Assembly (NCBI GenBank): GCA_015227615.1
Contig: JAALGZ010000004.1
Span: 558,001-622,000 of the forward strand
DNA length: 64,000 nucleotides
From: Labyrinthula sp. Ha
Taxonomy: Eukaryota > Sar > Bigyra > Labyrinthulida > Labyrinthulaceae
Direction: 5' to 3'
Both the position numbers and the translations under genes were made by a program. The notes under the pieces are model-generated. The model was not told the origin of the DNA. It saw nothing but the letters and a program-made list of their open reading frames with translations, and made no database searches. Numbering within the stretch: position 1 is the first letter of the stretch; each line of letters opens with the position of its first letter. Of the stretch, positions 36,001 to 46,759 are shown piece after piece.

Positions 36001-37174
36001 TCAGGACAAGCCTCTTGTTGCTTCGTTAAGCGATTGGGACCTTAGGGATTTCGCCGAGGTATCTGTGGCGATGGTATGTAACAAAACCCCAAAACCTTAT
36101 ACCAGAACAGGTACAAAGGGAGTTCCCATTTTCAGAGAAGCGCCCTTTTCAATTCCATTTGTGTTCTTAGTCCCTATAGACTGCACGGAACAGAATTTTA
36201 TGAAAATGTTTAATGAATGTGTAGAAAGTGTTCTTGAAGCTGGACAAGTGGATGCAGCAAAAATAAAGAATTATAAGTATCAGCTGTTAAGAGCAGACAA
36301 ACTGTTTGGTCACATACCAAATCAAATGCGAGGTTATTATCAAGCACGTCCTTCTAATGTGGGTAAGAAAGTAAACCCGAAGAGTAAGCATCGTATGAAC
36401 AGAGAACAAGCACATCTTCTTTTTCTAGTGGCTTTATGGGATGCCATGAAAGAAAAAGAAAATAAAACTTTGACGATAGAGAATGTAGAGAACGACCAAA
36501 ATACACCAAATTCAGAAGAGTTGATTGAAAGATCAAGACCCAGTGACTTTGTTCTTCCTTTAACTGGTCTTGCAAAGCCTATGAACTTTTATTCTGCGCT
36601 TGAATTGTTCTCAAAAACAGAAAAGTTGAACGCTATGAACTCTTGGTATTGTAGTGAATGTCAAAAGTTTCAAGAGGCGTACAAGCAGCTTCAAATATGG
36701 TCTTTGCCAAAAGTTTTGGTTGTGCAGTTTAAAAGGTTTTCTCAAAAGGGTGGGAAAAGTACCGCTGATAAATTGGAGACGCCTGTGGAGTTTCCTGATT
36801 CAATTAACTTGACTGACTTTGTTCTAAATTCAAAACAAAAGCCAGTCGAGGGAGAAGACCCATGTTTTCAGTACGAACTAGTTGCGGTGTCAAGTCATAT
36901 TGGTGGAGGGCTCGGTGCGGGTCATTATGTTAGTGCTGCCAGAAATGAATTTGATGGAAAATGGTACGAATATGATGATCATAGAGTTGATGAAATAGCT
37001 AAAGAAAAAATGGTTGAAAAACTCAGTAGAGAAGCTTATGTTATCTTTTACATGAACAAAACTCTATGTCCAGACTCTTGGTTTAACAATGTGCAAAACT
37101 CCCCAAAAGCTGCACCTCCTGTAAATGTTACTCAAATGCGTGATGAAAAACAGTCTGTTAAGAGTATGGTGTAG
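33074..37174 (+). CDS. USP-family ubiquitin carboxyl-terminal hydrolase (USP4/11/15-like)
   Basis: A single 1366-aa frame from an ATG. Residues about 108-205 match a DUSP domain (a YYILSKEWTDKF start, then NVSPGPVDQSPIL and a VPEAAWSVFMKYFGGG stretch). The USP catalytic domain starts at about 333 with GLKNVGNTCYMNSMIQCL (catalytic C341) and ends near 1320 with GAGHYVSAA (H1284) and YEYDDHRV, which supplies the third catalytic residue. Zinc-ribbon cysteines appear as CPDASC and CSEC. A large insertion of several hundred residues, including a Lys-rich patch near 815-830 that could be a nuclear signal, splits the catalytic domain as in USP4/11/15. The enzyme removes ubiquitin from substrates. 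The gene is intronless over 4.1 kb and is convergent with the PX gene, 107 bp away. Confidence 0.93.
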   Translation: MADDYDNIPSAEIVQGDIVGREGSFQSTAFVEGGGVDEDSIIENVSVANAVLDTTYHKTVEAEEDWKKVGKNILLDSFERILPGFQESKGSRMTKFKATIPKAKGKYYILSKEWTDKFIEFIFDEKNNVSPGPVDQSPILSREREVLRSYHSFTDKKRVLDFCVVPEAAWSVFMKYFGGGPEFCVEFGASYRYKDNLENCIYTQYVPVVILSSRKMTEMKRVYINKLLSIERAKRIAVSLVENKTYVPYGQIRFHDFYQHKPLCRLDTSKKLKTPLAECDIHPDNMLLVEFPLHIVNDKAIYKIKYEGHYGGFARNTDEYIGSRKPVVAGGVGLKNVGNTCYMNSMIQCLSNVPVLKQYLVSDAYKAEVNTDNPLGYSGKLANALSGLLKMMWTPDSVSMISPDGFKKLIDEIKPEFQGYEQHDSQEFLSQILDGLHEDLNKVKKKPYTENVSADGRPDAVVAKETIERYKLRNDSYVGDLFTGMFKSTVTCPDASCKNVSVTFDPYMILPLPLETAEKHYQVRSVVYIPEKVTADNPIRREFIITPKDGPALLIKEILKKKLGLKNTSFILFTPDEFGRLRSYHETSKSLSLVLPSRALFAYELKQAEDWEYLNWRRHDDWERLIDIKQQMEYADGYQEDESEDGLGMNSPKTQQQQRRLRQLESVGVPGCPLVLDDIWDGIYQYDEDEQQMRLEIVGVELMKPGQVDRYKEELSAGEKTENIYEEIRYLSQNQDESIYCYVSGIIDTVDAPRGYIHHVSATTESSFEVSGVYKISNPANVASSDQINLGTKSISTRKSADKSTFSLNAKSLGGLFKRKKKKKTVFEDVSPEKKNPPTVPTIAKAEVLGKSSEFEHWGDFEKMQDEADTLSPLDLENELGLISGRIWFRPNGKYQKFEKTYAERNNRMYTVHNQMMDDDEQRRDPLAFTLSFNSDHMYSWGVVYSQSLYPKGEISMIKTRSRYWNTAGAAVDPNLQDKPLVASLSDWDLRDFAEVSVAMVCNKTPKPYTRTGTKGVPIFREAPFSIPFVFLVPIDCTEQNFMKMFNECVESVLEAGQVDAAKIKNYKYQLLRADKLFGHIPNQMRGYYQARPSNVGKKVNPKSKHRMNREQAHLLFLVALWDAMKEKENKTLTIENVENDQNTPNSEELIERSRPSDFVLPLTGLAKPMNFYSALELFSKTEKLNAMNSWYCSECQKFQEAYKQLQIWSLPKVLVVQFKRFSQKGGKSTADKLETPVEFPDSINLTDFVLNSKQKPVEGEDPCFQYELVAVSSHIGGGLGAGHYVSAARNEFDGKWYEYDDHRVDEIAKEKMVEKLSREAYVIFYMNKTLCPDSWFNNVQNSPKAAPPVNVTQMRDEKQSVKSMV

Positions 37175-37281
37175 TTTGAATTGTAACAGTTGAATGGTTT
37201 TTTTTTTACGTGTTAAATATGAATTTTATTCCGCCCTAACCTAAATATATCATATACTTTTTTCTAGAAACAATAATGTAA

Positions 37282-37824
37282 CTATGCATAATGTCTTCGA
37301 TAAAACTCCTGATTGAACCACTCATGTCTGAGTATGATTCCATCTAAGAACCGAGTAGGAAGCATGTTTAGTTTAAAAAAGGTCATCAGCAGCTTAACAA
37401 ACACATCTGCACCAGTCAACAAAATAACCTCTATAATTTGGTTTAAATATATTTCAAGATCCTCAGATCTTTTATTTAATTTTTCCTCTGTATGAAAGAA
37501 CAACTTTTCAGGCAAAACAGGTAGTTCCACAGGCTCCCTCAACTGTGAACACAAGCGGATGACGTGATTATGCAGTTTCCCAAAATCCTTGTACCGCCTT
37601 GAAACCACAGTATCTAGAATCCTGAATGTATAATATGTAACCCCATCTTCTTCGCTTCTTCCTACATAATTGATGATCTTCGTGCGTGGTGGGAATATAT
37701 CCATTCTGTTTGATCTTGTTTTGGTTCGTTTTTCAAGAAGTTTCTTTCTGGTGGTATCCGTTAATGTGTATACTTCACTGAATTCAAATCGCAAGCCCAA
37801 AATTGACACGTGAATTATTCTCAC
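37282..37824 (-). CDS. PX-domain protein
   Basis: Frame of up to 180 codons with a PX (phox homology) domain at about residues 45-150: a TYYTFRILDTVVSRRYKDF core, where the RRYKDF motif contacts phosphoinositide headgroup, then LPVLPEKLFF and the C-terminal helix of the domain. PX proteins bind PI3P or related lipids on endosomes (sorting nexins and relatives). The open frame has no ATG at its left end; the first internal ATG is at 37704, close to the domain edge. A short upstream exon is likely but I could not fix it. 3' end faces the deubiquitinase gene. Confidence 0.8.
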   Translation of the reverse strand: MRIIHVSILGLRFEFSEVYTLTDTTRKKLLEKRTKTRSNRMDIFPPRTKIINYVGRSEEDGVTYYTFRILDTVVSRRYKDFGKLHNHVIRLCSQLREPVELPVLPEKLFFHTEEKLNKRSEDLEIYLNQIIEVILLTGADVFVKLLMTFFKLNMLPTRFLDGIILRHEWFNQEFYRRHYA

Positions 37825-38230
37825 CGACTCTATGTTTCATACTTGATGGAGAAAGAATTGAAACGCACTCAACTAAACTTGGGGTTCTCGTTAAAGGAAA
37901 TTTTGAGAACCATTCTGAGCGTATTTTACATGGATTTTGGAATTCTTGTACAAAATACTGTGTTGTGTGCTTTAGGTAAAAATGTTTGCGTACAGCAGAG
38001 ATTTTGTTTTATAGTTAAGGGTTACTCTGTGACAAGGAACTTTTAGCGGTAGTACTTAGTGTCAAGGGAACTGTTGTGGAGAGCAAAAGACGAGGAAAAC
38101 AAAAGAACTCAGAAAAAAACAAAAGGGCTTGATATCTACTGCCATAATTGGTTTTGATCACCCACAGAGGGCATTGTGCTTCACTAAAGAGCGAAGACTC
38201 TGACCTTCACACTAATTAGATAAGAAAACA

Positions 38231-38419
38231 ATGAGTTTTATTGATTTAAATACGGAGAATCTTTGGTTCAGATTATATTATTCTTTGTATAAGGAGAGGG
38301 ATGAGAGAAACCTGTACTACATATGTAGGGCAGAGTTCTCCAAAAATGGTAGATGGAGGTACTTTAGTCTATTTACTGAAGATGAAATGGCTTCAGGAAA
38401 ACAAACTCTGAATAAATAA
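38231..38419 (+). CDS. Doubtful 62-codon ORF
   Basis: ATG ORF rich in aromatic and charged residues (FRLYYSLYKERDERN). No family recognised and no neighbouring homology; could be an exon, a small protein, or chance. Confidence 0.25.
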   Translation: MSFIDLNTENLWFRLYYSLYKERDERNLYYICRAEFSKNGRWRYFSLFTEDEMASGKQTLNK

Positions 38420-38558
38420 GAAAATTCAGAGAATCCTTAATAACAATCAGAAATGTGGTCTCCATCAACAGAATTTACTTTTTAATAAGTTCGAGTGATT
38501 GTTTCGTACAAAGTGAGAGTGTTTTTGCATAGCCTGTTGCCTTTTTTTCTGAGAATTA

Positions 38559-38885
38559 ATGAAAGGAAGTAGCTCAAGTATGGAACTGCAGGATTTAGCC
38601 TCCATGAAGTCATTCAGTCAAAGCAAAGTTGGTGATCTGGTGTCATATGATCAAATACTTGAAGGGTTTCCATTGAATCTCAGTTTCCATCATATGGGAA
38701 CGGAATGTGGCATCTCTTTAGTCATTAATGAACTATCTTGCAGACTTACAGACTTTATAGTTCAATGGCGTAGTTCGTACAACTTTTTTGTACAGAATAG
38801 AGTGCTATTCCTTTCTTTTCCCTTGCGGAAGCAAATTATCTTCAAAGAAAGAAACTTAATCAATAATCATAGGATTGGAAGCTAA
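38559..38885 (+). CDS. Doubtful 108-codon ORF
   Basis: ATG ORF with a Ser-rich start and a hydrophobic C-terminal half. No recognised family. Lies 140 bp after the previous small ORF on the same strand; the two might be exons of one gene, but no clear short intron joins them. Confidence 0.25.
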   Translation: MKGSSSSMELQDLASMKSFSQSKVGDLVSYDQILEGFPLNLSFHHMGTECGISLVINELSCRLTDFIVQWRSSYNFFVQNRVLFLSFPLRKQIIFKERNLINNHRIGS

Positions 38886-41800
38886 CTAATTACAGTAGTC
38901 GTTGGAAGTTAAAAATTTATAGATTCAAACTTTATCAAAATATCAAGGTTGGACTGATTTTCCATCCTTCTAAAGAGCATCTATGAGGTGTTATAATAAA
39001 AGCTCTAGTACTTTGTCCGATGAAAATTCATAGCTCATTTGTTTTCACCATATTTCTAATGATACTTTAGTTTTTCATGTCTTGGAGAGCCTTAATAAGC
39101 CATCACTTCTAACCAAGCATTCAAGACTAGGTACCACCCTTCCTGTTCTTAATCATTAACAAGAGTGAAATAGTATTCAGATTTATGAATGTAACCTGTT
39201 AAAAACCAAAACATAAACAACAAATCCACTGGTAGGCTATGACCCAGTTTTTTTGGCGAAAATTTATTCCTCGTTCTTAAGAGTGAATACTAATAAGAGC
39301 TGAGATTTTGTTATTTTATTCTATTATTTTTCCTTGAACGAGGTAGCTCTCTCATAAAGAAGAATACATTGTAGCAAAATTCCATGTATACAACATAGTA
39401 GTTTGCTATATCAATGTAACATCGGTTGAAAAAAACTCATGAATCTACTCAAATAACTTTGCGAATTAGAGGAAACTGGGGATGCCCCGCAAACGGGCCA
39501 AGTCAACTTTATGCTATTTGAACATCAAAAAGTTTTATTAGACTCAATAATAATTGTTAAGTCTGGTTAAACTCCTGAATGAAGAGGTTTATACTTTGCT
39601 TTGTAAGAATTATCATGCATTTTATTAGGCTATAGAGACCATTATATATGGTTGTCATGAAGAGGTTATATATTTCATTCAACAAATCTTGAATAACTAA
39701 TTCAAAAACAGCTGTATTTGTCGCTTCAGTCTTGTCCCGAACCTTATAATAGGACCACATGTAGTTATTAGTAATTAAATTATTGTTCACAAGATTGAAA
39801 ACCAACAGAGATGAATCAGGAAAGATACTTGTACTTCTCTAATCCATTTTTTCTATTAGGGGTAATTTTTTTGTTTTTACTTTGACAGTATTACATTTAC
39901 ATGAAATCCATCTCTTGTGTTTGTTGCTAAGTTGAGTATGAATCCATTGTGTCAATGGAACTTTGAAAGGTTAAAAATACCGAAGCCAAGTTTTACTTAC
40001 ACTTCGAAAACTACTATAATATTGAAGAAATTAAACGATCTTTATTACTCTTGAAGCATATATGCTTAGTTTTTATGAATCTACACCTAATGTTACAGGT
40101 CTTGGGACTAAGTTTTCTCGATAAACCAATCTGTTTTGTCATGCATACCTATATTATATTGTGGAAAGAATATCAGGTGTTTGTCCCTTTAATTCTATGT
40201 AGACAATATGTATGAAACCTACAAAAACTTAAAACAGTAACTTCTTAATACATGTATAGCTAGAATATGACTAACTGGTTCGACCATGCGGAAAAATTAA
40301 CTGTACGGTATTGAGTAACCCTTCTGAGTTTATTATTGCTTGATCAACTATTTAGATGTGAGAACAAAGAAATTGTGGTAACATTTTATATTCTCTCGTG
40401 GGTTTATTTTTCTGCCTTACTTACAGAGACATTTTCTTTTAAAGGCAAAATCCAGATTATGCTGAAAACATCCTTCTATGCCTTGATACTGATCATGGGT
40501 TAAAAATTAGCTTGGCCATCTAGATTACAAATAAATTGTTATACTGAAATTTTTGGTAGGAATAATATATATGCTGCTAGACACTAGGGGCTAGATCTAT
40601 TTCTAGGCCACCTTTTGAACAAAACATTTACCTGGATTTTTATTTTTTTATTATAATTAATATTTACTAAACTATTTTGATTGAGTATTGATGATCATTT
40701 ATTATTAGACATTTAACTTTATCAGATTTACCAATACTCATTTGATAATTACTTTAATTCTAATTGTCGATAAGAGAGATGAAATTTTGACTCACCTCAT
40801 ATGATTCTTTTATATTTCAATAATTATCTAAAAAGGTCTTGTGAATGCAAATAATCATCAAGAAAAAATACTGAAAATTTAAAGGTAAATTATCCAAAAA
40901 TCAAATCCAATCCCAATTGATTACCAATGTAAGTTTGAATCACATGGCAAAAATTTAGTAGTTCTTTTTGCATGGTATGAAATTATTCAGATATTGGGCC
41001 TTGTGACCTAGCTGTATTCTGCTTTCAGAATATTTACTCTCATATTTCCATTTTATACTGGTTCTCATAAGGTAAAAATAGAATAAAAACTCTGGCCATT
41101 TGGCATATCTTTGTGCTAAGTAGAAATTGATAACAGGAAAACTCAGTATTATTTCAAACTAATTGAATTTCTTATTTTTAGTTGAAAATCAAAATTAAAC
41201 TGGCCATCATCTGATTATTGGTTCCTGTTGCAAAGCGCTAGACATAGTTATTGTACAAGACGGCACAGTTGTTCGCGATAGTTTTCTCTCGAGTTAAAGA
41301 ATTAAGATATGTCAAATACAGTGAATTTTAGCTCATCCCTAGTTATTAAAAAATAAACTTAGCAATAAAACCAAACCAGCCGAAAAGATTGATGCAAGGT
41401 TCGTGTGGCACCAACTGTTTTTACTATGTATAAAGAAAATTCCACTTAAAATCTGAAGGTGCGAACAAGGTTTAGAGAAATTCAAATAATCACTTCCAGT
41501 TTAGGTAATGGGATAAAATCATTAGACGAAATAAAATTGGTGTTAACTTTTGTTTATCAAGTTTATTGCATAATTAATAGCAACCATAGCATTTTCCTCT
41601 AAGGTTGAGACACTGAACTACACTGGATCATTATCGTGATTCTGTTGCTCAGATAAGGGGAATCAATAGCATTGTATACTAATCATCTTGGACAAGACAT
41701 CAACTAACAAGAAACTCTAAGGTGTAGCTTAGGCTTTAACATCATTATTTTGACTTGCCCCTCTGGTGAGTTCTTCTACTAAAAATTCGATTCGTATGCT

Positions 41801-44800
41801 GGATATCAGTTGAAGTCTTTGATGTAAAAGTACTTAATGGAGTTCTGAGATATTGTACCATATGTATGTGCTATATAATGGGAGTCATATATCGAAACAT
41901 CACCCATTCAATCTCAATCAGTTGAACTTCTATTAGTCTACTACTACAAGCTAAGAGGCAAAAATCCAAAGAAATATATTAAACACTGGTAAGAAACTTA
42001 GTCTGACCATTGTTAGCGGAAATGAAATGATCAAACAAACTCATTACACTGTTGTTTCTTCTCCGGTGTTCACTATAACTCCAAAAGAAAATAATATACA
42101 CTCCAAAGCAAAAAATGGTATATCTAGGCAAAGAAAAAGAACAATACTATATTGTGAATAGATTCCCAATCCTTCAAAAGATATGACAAACAAGGACATA
42201 TATGTTGTATTAGCGTTGTTCTTACCAGTTTTACTAAGTTTAGACCTAACTAGCAAGAATTCCCTGTCATACAGAAATTTTGCACTGTGATAATACATAG
42301 ATTCTAAATATTGAAATCTAGGTGAAGTCTCAAGCTATTTTGCGTGGTTAATCAGGAGAATCGTGAAAGTTGTTATGCGGTATATGGAACATGAACGTGC
42401 TTATAACCATTTTTCTTTGGTTCGTGTTTTCTGATCTAAGCAAATGTATATTTCTATATCTTATCTTTTAGTTAGTGAAGTATTCATTTGACCCAAGTGT
42501 ATGGTAGCGCGTCAAGTGTATACTCTGGGAGAAAAAATGCAGGGCGATGACTTGCATCAGTGAAAAGATTTGAACCATCCAGATTCATATTACACAGGTT
42601 GTACATTTAGGGCTTGAGAGTCAAGAGATAATTAGAAAAAATGCAGCCGATAGAATAAAACATGACAGTATGTGCCAAGTATAATAATTTCTAGTAAACT
42701 TTGGAGTTAATGATGTATTAAGGTATTTAACAGACACAATACAGAAAGGACGTTAAGTAAGAGACAATTTACATACTTGTAGCGAGAAAATATAACATGT
42801 ACATTTAATAGACTCGCAGTTAAGGTTATTTAGGAAATATTCTTTGGAAGGTAACGCAAAAAGTAATAATTTCCCCAATTCACAAAACAGCGTAACAAAC
42901 AAAAAAATGAAAAATATTGGTGTACTCTATCTGGTTAATAATATCTTTTTTCCATGACAAATACCTAACTATAGCGAAGTGGTTATCTCCTTCGCATCTT
43001 CTATACCCTGGGTACACTGCAGAGAAATCCATTCCGTTCAAGGAACCATCGATTTTCACCTAGTATTGAACTGTAACCCTTCTGACACATCAAACTCTCA
43101 TATACAAATAATTTGAAACGTCTTTGGATGAGCATTCCCTACAAATTTTTCTCTGTTTCTTTATTTGCCTTCAGCCGTAATTTAAAATAGCCAAAATTGA
43201 GATATTCAACAACCAATGCTTGTTTGAAAATATATTATGTCATATTTGTCAACGCTTATAGGTCATTGTCATGATAGAAACTTCTTCATTTCAATCTTTC
43301 GTAAATATCTCAAACTATATTTATCCTTTCTTTTTTACTTGCAGGGAATGTGTTACTGGAGTTTATACTGCAGTGTAACGTACCCATACATTATCTTCCC
43401 ATCTGGTCCTATATTTCCTTTTGGTTTACCTTTTTCCTGAATTGAAATTTATAACCTATTTGTGGCTCTTTGATTGTGGTATAATTTCATATTTTCTAGC
43501 CTTACACAGAGATATACTATTATAGGAGTGCACTCGAGTGTGCATGATATAGTTTGTTTATAAGGCGTAGACCAAGTCGTAATGGAACATATAACAATGT
43601 CCCAGGACAAATATATATTGTTCGGAGTTACATGTAAGGTGAATTCATACTAATTCCTACTATGTATCAAATATACATTCTTGGAGCTTTAATTCAGAAT
43701 TAGGATATTTAATAAAACTATTCTGCAAATTTATAAAATGGGTAATGTGCTCTAACATAATTTTATTGATGGTTGCTATTTAAAACCTCTATGCTAAGTT
43801 CCTTTTGAATTCGCCTTTCACAATGTTGTCTAGATCATTTGAATAAAACTAATTACCAAGGTTGTACCTCGTCATCGATAGGTAATTTCAATGTGTTGTG
43901 TGCCTTAAGCATTTTATAAACAACCTAAATTTTCTAATAGTTCACTAAACTTCGAAAATTTTCCATATGAAAGTACAATTATCCATGTCTAAAGACCTTT
44001 TATTTCAGCACTGTTTAATAACTTATGGCTAACATGAAGTAAGCCGATTTTTTATTATGTTCGAGGAGATTGGGCTTGGGCCATCATAGGATGTTAATTT
44101 TGTTCACCTATCCATTCAAACCAAACAGTTTAGCTATAATAGAGAATAATCCAAATCCAAGATAACAGTGCCGCTTATCAACTCTTTCGATCACAAAAGA
44201 GAAGTTCATAAATGAAACATAAAGGGACTACCATTAGCATATCTTATATAATGCAACATCATTCAGACCTTAGTTGAATACCTGAGAACTTATTTATAAG
44301 CAGTAAACTTAATTATCAACATACTCCTTAAGAACAAGAGAACCGGAAAGTTCCAAGAAAAACAGATTGCACGAAATCTCTAGGTATTCGGGGTTTCAAT
44401 TTTCAATTAAAGAGTTCTTGAGAATAATAATAATATAGCTAAAACTAATACTCTAACTGATGGATTTTCTCGGAAATTGCTAATTGAATTGAACAATGTA
44501 TCTAATTCGTTCTTTAACTGGTAAGTATGTTCATGCTAAAAGAATCCTTGGATTAATGCGGAACTCTAACTTCCCATTCAAAGTAGGCTCAATAACTTTA
44601 AATATCATGTAAATGATTGAAGGATTAAATACTTGAAAATGTGCCTATGAGAAATTCCTGAGAGGAGTTATACTAATAGTTATCTCAAAGTTTATTGTGT
44701 GTAAATGTATAAACTAAAGAGTGTAAAATTGGGTGAGTACGACTGATTATAACTTAAAAGACTAATAGTTTCTAATATTTTTATTTGATAATATCCTCAT

Positions 44801-44824
44801 ACTTGTTAAAGATCATGTTTAAAA
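38886..44824. other. Long gene-poor stretch
   Basis: About 5.9 kb of AT-rich, stop-rich sequence. Only short ORFs, none with recognisable motifs. No LTR pair, tRNA or tandem repeat seen by eye. Confidence 0.5.
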
Positions 44825-46759
44825 CTATATCTGAGCCTTAGCTTCCACAACTATATCTTTATCCTCATCCTTTTCCTCTTGTGAAGTTTCTACTGTCTTT
44901 TTTCTATAGAGAATATACACTGAAAGGAAGTAGGTGAAACTTCCCAGAATCGAGAGTAGAAAGCATGCAAGGGCAATAGAAGGGATGGATCCACTCACAT
45001 AAAATATATCATTAACCTCTATCTCGTCATCTTCACCAACTGCAGAATAAATTGGGGCAGTTCTTGCTACTAGTAGAGCTACAAAATTCAACAAACCACC
45101 AAAAAAAACGAGAACCCCAGCAACAAATAAAAATAGTTCCACTGGAACTATTTGTAGAAACCCAAGAGCCCCCAACAATAAAGAAGCTCCATAAAAAACA
45201 AGACCAAGTATAAATATAACTTGTGCAGTCTCTAATATTTCTTTATCGGTCTCATCGTCTCTGCAAGCTTCCTCTAACTGTGGATAAACTACATCTACAC
45301 CTTGCAACCTTGCTCTAAGTATCAACTGTTCTACAGTCAATACATTCTGAAAAGCTCCATTCAGAAACAAAGCAGAGAATAATTGTGGACACTCTGACAT
45401 AGAGAGGTCAGCAAATAAGCAAGCAGTATAGAGTTCTTCTAGTTGACCAAGTAACTCTGTTGCAGGGTTATCCGCATTCCTCGCTAATTTTGTAGAATAG
45501 CCAAGAAAATCCACGTAATTACAACTCGTATCAAGGCCCTGAAACAACAGAGTATTTACAACGTTGCACGGGAGATAATTACCATTTAAATCGTCAGGTA
45601 GTGGTCGATTCAACGAGTCTGTAACGTCCGAAATAACAACGGATTCCACTGCTACCCCATTATTTGACAACACGAGACCAAAGTACAAACGAGCCAGGAT
45701 TAAGATTCCTTCCCCATATGAAATCAGCTCTTCAACTCCTGAATTTGAGAGGAGAGTACCTATGGTTGCTAGATACTGAGCTTTTGTACTACATCTAGAT
45801 GTAATTGTACAAAAATCCTGTTCCTGAAAGGTTGCTTCATCACCAAACTGCTCACCATCAACAACCTCCAAAGCACCGCTAAATTTACCGAATAAACATT
45901 CTTGAACCGTAAGAGCTTCATCTCCACATCCAGCCGGAAGTGCAGAGTACACCGCTTGAACAAAAGAAAGCTGAGGAAACGTGTTAAATCCAGAGATTAG
46001 GCAAGTGTATTCAGAATTAGTTAGCACCTCTTCTAACTTCTCAGTATCATTAAGATTTGAAAAAGTACTCAGAGAAGGTGTACAGAAACCATCCCCTGCA
46101 GCTTCAAAAGCAGCATCTCCAATAAATGCAAATAAAAGGGTTCCAACTGGCGCTGTTTCCGGGGTTATTATTCTAGTGCTAACATCAGTAAGAACTTCCA
46201 CGAGATTGGTTTCTGCTAAAGGTCCATAGAGTAGCTGAGGAAGAGCAGGCAAGAAGGATTGCACCTGCGAGAATACTTCTGTCACGGCTTCATCCGCATC
46301 TTCTATGTACTGACTGCATGAGTCAAACTCTAGTTCATTAACTGATTCTAACGCTGGTCCAAGAAGTGCAGAAGCGGTAGATGCTAAGTCTCCAAGACCA
46401 GATAGGCTTTCAGTTGATAGAGGAAGAACATCAGCAACTAGATTAGAGTGAGCAGGAAACAAGAGTGGGAATCCAATCGTATCTCCTTGTTTCTTCTCAG
46501 CAGGTAAACCACTTCCTTCTAACTGTGCTTGACTTAAATCAACTGGGTCATAAGTTGTTGTAAAAACTCCAAGTGTAGCAATAACTATTTCTTCCTTTAC
46601 TTCTTCATATTCATATGATGCAACTCCTAAATCATTAGTTGCTAACTTTGCTACCACTAAATCCTCGGACACAGCTTGAACTACTCCAAGGGTAAATACC
46701 GTCAAGGATATAACAACAGCTACAGCAGCTGTATAATAATAATTCATTTGTTTGTTCAT
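44825..46759 (-). CDS. Four-TM membrane protein with large extracellular loop (orphan)
   Basis: A 644-aa intronless frame. Residues about 9-29 form a signal-anchor or signal peptide ending in GVVQA. A loop of about 480 residues follows, acidic, with about 15 scattered cysteines and phrases such as CSQYIEDADEA and CTITSRCS. Three more hydrophobic segments lie at about 511-537, 540-566 and 592-618. A short Lys/Glu-rich tail ends the protein. The topology (TM1, big extracellular loop, TM2-TM3-TM4) resembles claudin/SUR7-type or tweety-type proteins, but no sequence motif supports a family. Likely a surface or endomembrane protein. The flanking kilobases hold no other gene. Confidence 0.85.
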   Translation of the reverse strand: MNKQMNYYYTAAVAVVISLTVFTLGVVQAVSEDLVVAKLATNDLGVASYEYEEVKEEIVIATLGVFTTTYDPVDLSQAQLEGSGLPAEKKQGDTIGFPLLFPAHSNLVADVLPLSTESLSGLGDLASTASALLGPALESVNELEFDSCSQYIEDADEAVTEVFSQVQSFLPALPQLLYGPLAETNLVEVLTDVSTRIITPETAPVGTLLFAFIGDAAFEAAGDGFCTPSLSTFSNLNDTEKLEEVLTNSEYTCLISGFNTFPQLSFVQAVYSALPAGCGDEALTVQECLFGKFSGALEVVDGEQFGDEATFQEQDFCTITSRCSTKAQYLATIGTLLSNSGVEELISYGEGILILARLYFGLVLSNNGVAVESVVISDVTDSLNRPLPDDLNGNYLPCNVVNTLLFQGLDTSCNYVDFLGYSTKLARNADNPATELLGQLEELYTACLFADLSMSECPQLFSALFLNGAFQNVLTVEQLILRARLQGVDVVYPQLEEACRDDETDKEILETAQVIFILGLVFYGASLLLGALGFLQIVPVELFLFVAGVLVFFGGLLNFVALLVARTAPIYSAVGEDDEIEVNDIFYVSGSIPSIALACFLLSILGSFTYFLSVYILYRKKTVETSQEEKDEDKDIVVEAKAQI

